NCBI RefSeq assembly: GCF_000341285.1
Contig: NW_005178384.1
Span: forward strand, 1-12,474
DNA from: Galdieria sulphuraria
Taxonomy: Eukaryota; Rhodophyta; Bangiophyceae; Galdieriales; Galdieriaceae
Direction: 5' to 3'
DNA length: 12,474 bases
This document shows, piece after piece, positions 8,406 to 12,474 of the stretch (its first letter is position 1; each line of letters begins with the position of its first letter). Position numbers and translations under genes: made by a program. Below the pieces are notes generated by a model. It ran no database searches. It worked only from the letters and a program-made list of their open reading frames with translations, and was not told where the DNA came from.

Positions 8406-10934
8406 TTATCTTTCAACAAGATCCACGTTCATCGATTGTTGCTCAAGAAACTCATGTATTCCGTCAACTATCAATGGAATGTCCTGTAGAGCTATACCAA
8501 AGGTTAATAAAGTAGAGTCGTCCAAATATGGAAAGGTTTTTGGACTAAACACACGCAGTTGACGTGCATAGCGCTCAATAAACGAAGCTTCCGTGAACCC
8601 ACAATATTCTCTTAGGAAAGTATTCCAATCAAATGACGAAGACAAAGAACTGGATGCTGCAGCTTTTTGTTTGCCTCGTGTCTTTTCTTCTTCCACTTGC
8701 ATAGCACTTTGAAAACCTTCCATTTGCATCCTATTCTCCTCATTTATTCTCCGTCCCATATGTTGAGCCACTCTTGAAATAACATTTGATTGCTCAGCTT
8801 CCAAAGATGAAACATATTCAATGGACATCGATTCAAAGACAGTTTTACACCATACTGAAAAGTATTTACTGAATTCTTCTGGGCTTGCCTTGCCAATTTT
8901 CCTCAAAATTTCGAAATTTTCTCTTCCAAAAAATCGTTCAAGGTTCCTTTGGGAAACAATTACCAATTGTAGACGTGATCGACTACTTTCATTTAAAGTT
9001 GACCTCGAAGAATGTTCAGTAACCAAATAACTTGCATCTTCAACAATATTATGTTCTTCAACAGAGAAACCTACAGATCGACCATAACTAGCACAAACTA
9101 CCACAAACTGAAAACAAAGTTGAACAGATGAAAAAGATTCGTCATTCAAAACGGAAACAACTCCCTTAAAAAATTGTTCTGCTTCCTTCTCAATATTTCT
9201 TTTCGAAAATTCACTTTTGTGATAAAATTTAAATGAAAATCCAACAACATAACGTGTTTTACCATTATGGAATACAACATATGCATCAGCGCCACTAGAA
9301 TTGCCATCTTTTGGAACAAAAATACCACAACGTTGTAAATATTTTCTATAATGGTCAGAAAATGAATCAGAGACATTTCTCAAGATGGGTATATCATTAG
9401 ATTTTGTTGATTCCATAGAAAAAGAAACATTGTCCTGTTCAATAAAAGAACCCTCGAAAATTCCTGGAATAGCAGAATGCACAATCTGCGAGGAACTAGA
9501 ATGAAGAAAAGTTAATAAGCGAAAACGAAAGATCTTCATAAATACAAATTCAAAGAAGACTCCCTTTGCTGTTGAAATGTCGGAAATATAACTAAACGGA
9601 GATAAACGAAAGAGTTCAGTAGCCTCAAGGAAAAAGTTATAGTTGCTATGAGCTCTCAATATAAATTCACAACAACCAATCTTGAATTCAGTGCCCAAAT
9701 AAATCCCGTCAGTTTCACAAATTTCAAAGTAAAACCCAAAAGTTGCAACCAAGTCCATCAAATAACTTCTCGTTCCACATAGAGTAATTACAAAGTCAAT
9801 TGGAAAAACTGTTCCAAGCTGATAATTCAAAAGGACAAATTGATATCGAAGAAGGGTTGCGGAATCTAGTATCTCTGGAATAATAAACGTTACTGACTCT
9901 AGTAGTAAAGAGCTAAAGACACTATCTAACAAAAGTTCCATATTGTCATCGTTGATAACAGGTTGCGATAAGTTTGAAACTTTCTCCACTACGGCTAATA
10001 AAGTATTCCTTACAATCAACGGAATACCCCCTGTCTTCTTCTTCAACAATTCTACGAATCGATATCGTAAATCATCAGAGGGCAATAAACAGTCCTTCAA
10101 GGACTTTCCATCATAAGTTGCCAGCTCAATATATTCGTTAATATCATGGAGGTTAAAGAGATTCAACCGCAACATACGGAGACTCACTCTACTGGAGCGA
10201 GCATCAGACAGGGGGGCTGAGATTTCAGCAGTTCGACCTGCCACATAGACAATTACCTTCCCTGTAATCAAAAAACTACGTAAAATACGGAAGAAATTCC
10301 GGAAAGGTACATATTTTGGGTCAGACTCAAAAAACTGTTTCGTGGTAAGTTCACTATAGTATTTGGTGAGGTCACCCAGGTGGCTAAGTTCGTCTATCAT
10401 CAAAAATAAATATCGTTTCTGAAATTGTTCGAGAAGATACTGGAAAAAAAGAACACTAGGTTGCTTCATCGCTGCGTCCGTGAATTCTACAGTTTCTCGG
10501 GCAGTCATACCATTACATTCGGCTGTAGCCAGAGCTATGTTATACATCAAAGCCTTTCGAAAACTTGAAAAAGGAGCACGAAAAAAGCTCTCTCTTAGTT
10601 CTAAGATAACTGACAAAGTTTGTTCCGCAAAGTGTTTCCAAGGCACCTTCAACGCACTCGGTTGGGGGTTATCGTTTGAACTGTGTAGTTGTTGAAAAGC
10701 CTGTGCATTGGAACACTCACGCTCTGCAAAAATATTCAAATAGGCCAAAAAGTTTTGGCCTAGAAATGTTTTGCCGGCTCCATAAATATGCGGCGCAAAA
10801 CAGCAAGCCGGGCGATTGAACGAAGGCCCACCGTACGCCTTCTCCGAGAACTGAAAAAGAAACGTCTGTATAATTGTCCTGACGTCCTCTTCCCTGTCAA
10901 TTTGTGGTTCTTTTAAGTGGTATATTGGTTGCAT
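8406..10934 (-). CDS. CRN/RHS-like P-loop NTPase fused to a PD-(D/E)XK-type nuclease and a SAM-like domain, 842 aa
   Basis: This is a single intronless frame. The ATG at 10934 is preceded in frame by a TGA two codons upstream, fixing the start; the stop is TAA. The NTPase covers about residues 15-330. Walker A is YGAGKT (51-56), Walker B is YLFLMIDEL (175-183, D181-E182), and a strand ending in VAGR (231-234) lies where sensor 1 is expected. A helical winged-helix-like region follows. A nuclease-like core covers about 455-665: helix GVFFEF with E462, then GADAYVVF (D550) and the strand VVGFSFKF (K569), then strand FQFVVVCA. A charged linker (about 710-765) leads to a SAM-like domain (769-831) with the typical LLTFGI turn and terminal helix. 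NTPase plus REase-fold nuclease is the architecture of Crinkler and trypanosome RHS proteins. No secretion signal or LFLAK-type header is seen, so an intracellular, possibly nuclear role is inferred. An archaeal-type STAND ATPase relative is the main alternative. Confidence 0.9.
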   Translation of the reverse strand: MQPIYHLKEPQIDREEDVRTIIQTFLFQFSEKAYGGPSFNRPACCFAPHIYGAGKTFLGQNFLAYLNIFAERECSNAQAFQQLHSSNDNPQPSALKVPWKHFAEQTLSVILELRESFFRAPFSSFRKALMYNIALATAECNGMTARETVEFTDAAMKQPSVLFFQYLLEQFQKRYLFLMIDELSHLGDLTKYYSELTTKQFFESDPKYVPFRNFFRILRSFLITGKVIVYVAGRTAEISAPLSDARSSRVSLRMLRLNLFNLHDINEYIELATYDGKSLKDCLLPSDDLRYRFVELLKKKTGGIPLIVRNTLLAVVEKVSNLSQPVINDDNMELLLDSVFSSLLLESVTFIIPEILDSATLLRYQFVLLNYQLGTVFPIDFVITLCGTRSYLMDLVATFGFYFEICETDGIYLGTEFKIGCCEFILRAHSNYNFFLEATELFRLSPFSYISDISTAKGVFFEFVFMKIFRFRLLTFLHSSSSQIVHSAIPGIFEGSFIEQDNVSFSMESTKSNDIPILRNVSDSFSDHYRKYLQRCGIFVPKDGNSSGADAYVVFHNGKTRYVVGFSFKFYHKSEFSKRNIEKEAEQFFKGVVSVLNDESFSSVQLCFQFVVVCASYGRSVGFSVEEHNIVEDASYLVTEHSSRSTLNESSRSRLQLVIVSQRNLERFFGRENFEILRKIGKASPEEFSKYFSVWCKTVFESMSIEYVSSLEAEQSNVISRVAQHMGRRINEENRMQMEGFQSAMQVEEEKTRGKQKAAASSSLSSSFDWNTFLREYCGFTEASFIERYARQLRVFSPKTFPYLDDSTLLTFGIALQDIPLIVDGIHEFLEQQSMNVDLVER

Positions 10935-11176
10935 TATTCAAAGACTGATACAACTCGAAACTTTCAACAACGAATGACCTAAACACAAATTGTAAATTGG
11001 ACAAATTGATAATGTTTTTCAAGAGTTTCCAGGGCGGCTATACAGTTACTTTGGATATCGTTAAGTTGGTTTATGACACTTTAGCCACTTCAAACCTATC
11101 GAGGGATTAAAGTTATAAAAATGAAATTTCGGAATTTAAACCTCTCTTTGAACATATTTCAAGCTTTGAATTGTTT
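10935..11176. other. Upstream flank of the NTPase-nuclease gene
   Basis: About 240 bases upstream of the start codon at 10934. They should contain its 5' leader and promoter, but no clear core promoter element is visible. The far end grades into the retroelement-like debris. Confidence 0.3.
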
Positions 11177-11763
11177 CTATTGTAACAGTCCCACCTTTTC
11201 CTTTGAGACGTTGAGCTCCACTTGGCTTGTATTGTCTTTTTGGATTGTCCAATATTGAATACCTCTGTTACCTTTATATACTCCATTCAAGAAATATCGT
11301 TGTTTAAACTCTGGTATCCCATGGAAATTCGCTGTTTGCTTTTCGAGGAGATAACCAAGGCAATGGATTCCAAATAACTCAAGGTCGTGAACCTTTCATC
11401 TCTCTCGTAAATCAGCAGGTTTTTATTGAATGTTGTTTTAGAATATTTTTCGTGCATATCTGCAGTCAGAATCTTGGTCCTTTAGGCTCTTGTCGATATC
11501 AGCCCTTGGGTTCACATTGTTAAGATAGTTTGTAGGAACCTTAACTAGATTCTTAGTCGAATCCTATTCCTTTTATTTTTGGGCACTTTAGTTATGTCCG
11601 TTTTCATTTAGGAAGATACTCTTTTTAAAGAGACGAATTGTAGGTTTGTGATCAGATTTGGAACATAAAAGACATTTCTCAGAATAGCATGCAAAAGAAA
11701 TCCAGGGACTATTTCTACCCATCTGTCATAGTTGTCTTTATTATTTGCCTTTGAATTGCTTCT
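11177..11763 (-). mobile_element. Degenerate Ty1/copia-type retrotransposon fragment (protease-integrase region)
   Basis: The minus-strand frame 11763-11608 (51 codons) contains LRNVFYVPNLITNL at 11682-11641 followed by VSLKRV. This closely matches the conserved stretch between protease and integrase in Ty1/copia Pol polyproteins (L-x-NV-x-YVP-x-L-x-x-NL-x-SV). Downstream on the same strand, open segments continue in shifting frames: about 11565-11440 (VPTNYLNNVNPRADIDKS), 11457-11287 (56 codons from an ATG) and 11395-11177 (72 codons, contains FHGIPEFKQRYFLNGVY). The frame changes and stops indicate a dead copy. The integrase zinc-finger and catalytic residues are not recognisable and no LTR is visible. 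Reverse transcriptase and RNase H would lie where the NTPase-nuclease gene now stands, so the copy is truncated or was interrupted. The motif match is good; the exact limits are guesses. Confidence 0.45.
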
Positions 11764-12474
11764 TTAAAAGGGTCATATTATTAGATAATTAGGACGCTCG
11801 TTAATAAGTTGACGGAGCGTTTAAAGAAGATTCTGACCAGAGATAGATTGCTCCTTGCTATGATTGATTTTCCTAGACATTGTTGTTTTGATACACCTTG
11901 TAGATAGGTATTTATATAGTTTGTCTCAATGTCTCATATCTATTCCCTTATGGATGATCGTTAATTCATTTATCACGAATTCTACCAAAAGAAAAATTTC
12001 AATAGTCATCTTACCCAGTCGTTTTGTTGTATCGTTTTACATAAATGATAAAAGTTTTTACTGAAAAAGCAAGGTGATGCTGACTATAGGAGTATTTTAG
12101 CTGTTAAAGAGACATTTCCAAAAAATGGACAAATAACAAAAAGTTTAAAAAGTGTACAAACTTTCGGTTTATAAGAGTACCAAAAATCAGTAAAGTCTCT
12201 ATGCCCAAAAAAAACTATTATAACAGAAAGGAGTTTACATTTCAGTCTTTCTCGTCATAGCAGAAACATCTGAGCAATCCTTTTACAATTCTTTTTATAG
12301 ATGATTTTAAAACATTCCCATTTAGCAAACTCTTGCAAAAAAAGATAACATTGCTAAAGCAAGATTGCAATCGTACACATAGCGCTGTTCAAATCGGCAT
12401 ACAGTCTCATTCTTTTTAATACTGTATAATTAGGTAAGATTGCCGATGTACATTTACCTTGTTATGATGACAAG
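11764..12474. other. Right-end stretch without a recognisable gene
   Basis: If the neighbouring retroelement call is right, Gag would lie here on the minus strand. I see only weak hints: a frame around 12010-11770 interrupted by two stops, and a Cys-containing piece near 12265-12240 (RCFCYDEKD) that recalls a zinc knuckle but lacks the full CCHC spacing. The plus-strand frame 11864-12064 is hydrophobic and unsupported. No LTR, tRNA-like primer site or tandem repeat is evident. Confidence 0.25.

Noticed and set aside
8231-8419. Minus-strand frame overlapping the end of the 842-codon gene
   Set aside because: It starts from a TTG inside the larger gene, is hydrophobic without any family feature, and most likely is 3' flank.
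9146-9376. Second minus-strand frame inside the large gene
   Set aside because: Out-of-frame shadow of the NTPase-nuclease coding sequence.
1-12474. tRNA, rRNA, CRISPR array or bacterial operon signals
   Set aside because: Inspection found no cloverleaf with A and B boxes, no regularly spaced repeats and no Shine-Dalgarno-linked gene clusters; short introns show the DNA is eukaryotic.

Overview
The window looks like nuclear DNA of a unicellular eukaryote, most likely a Galdieria-like red alga (Cyanidiophyceae). Three things point there: AT-rich sequence, a gene interrupted by many GT-AG introns of only about 51 to 62 nt, and the N-terminus of a sugar-porter (MFS) transporter with a long hydrophilic leader, a family strongly expanded in Galdieria. 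The species assignment is an inference; nothing here is diagnostic alone.

Layout. The left edge (1-570, minus strand) carries the 5' part of an MFS hexose/polyol transporter running off the window, with an apparent one-base frameshift near 72-84. A short divergent intergenic region (571-805) separates it from a plus-strand, intron-rich gene at about 806-1912. That gene becomes visible only after splicing. It encodes a membrane-bound di-iron enzyme of the fatty acid hydroxylase/sterol desaturase superfamily with its histidine boxes in place.

From 1913 to 8405 there is no confident intact gene. The stretch holds many open segments of 40 to 80 codons, more often noticed on the minus strand. The best is a set of pieces at 5913-6466 resembling a LEA_2/WHy-type beta-sandwich protein, either decayed or split by very short introns. 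A possible two-exon gene end lies at 3319-3798. I treat this region as a mixture of gene relics and non-coding DNA.

The clearest and most interesting gene is the intronless 842-codon minus-strand gene at 8406-10934. It joins an N-terminal P-loop NTPase, a PD-(D/E)XK-type nuclease fold and a C-terminal SAM-like domain. The first two follow the architecture of Crinkler (CRN)/RHS-type eukaryotic proteins. The third is an unusual addition.

Upstream of it (about 11177-11763, minus strand) are remains of what looks like a Ty1/copia retrotransposon: a protease-integrase junction motif followed by frameshifted open segments. The rest, to 12474, holds nothing I can name. No operon-like logic links the genes. 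The possible link is between the NTPase-nuclease gene and the retroelement debris beside it.
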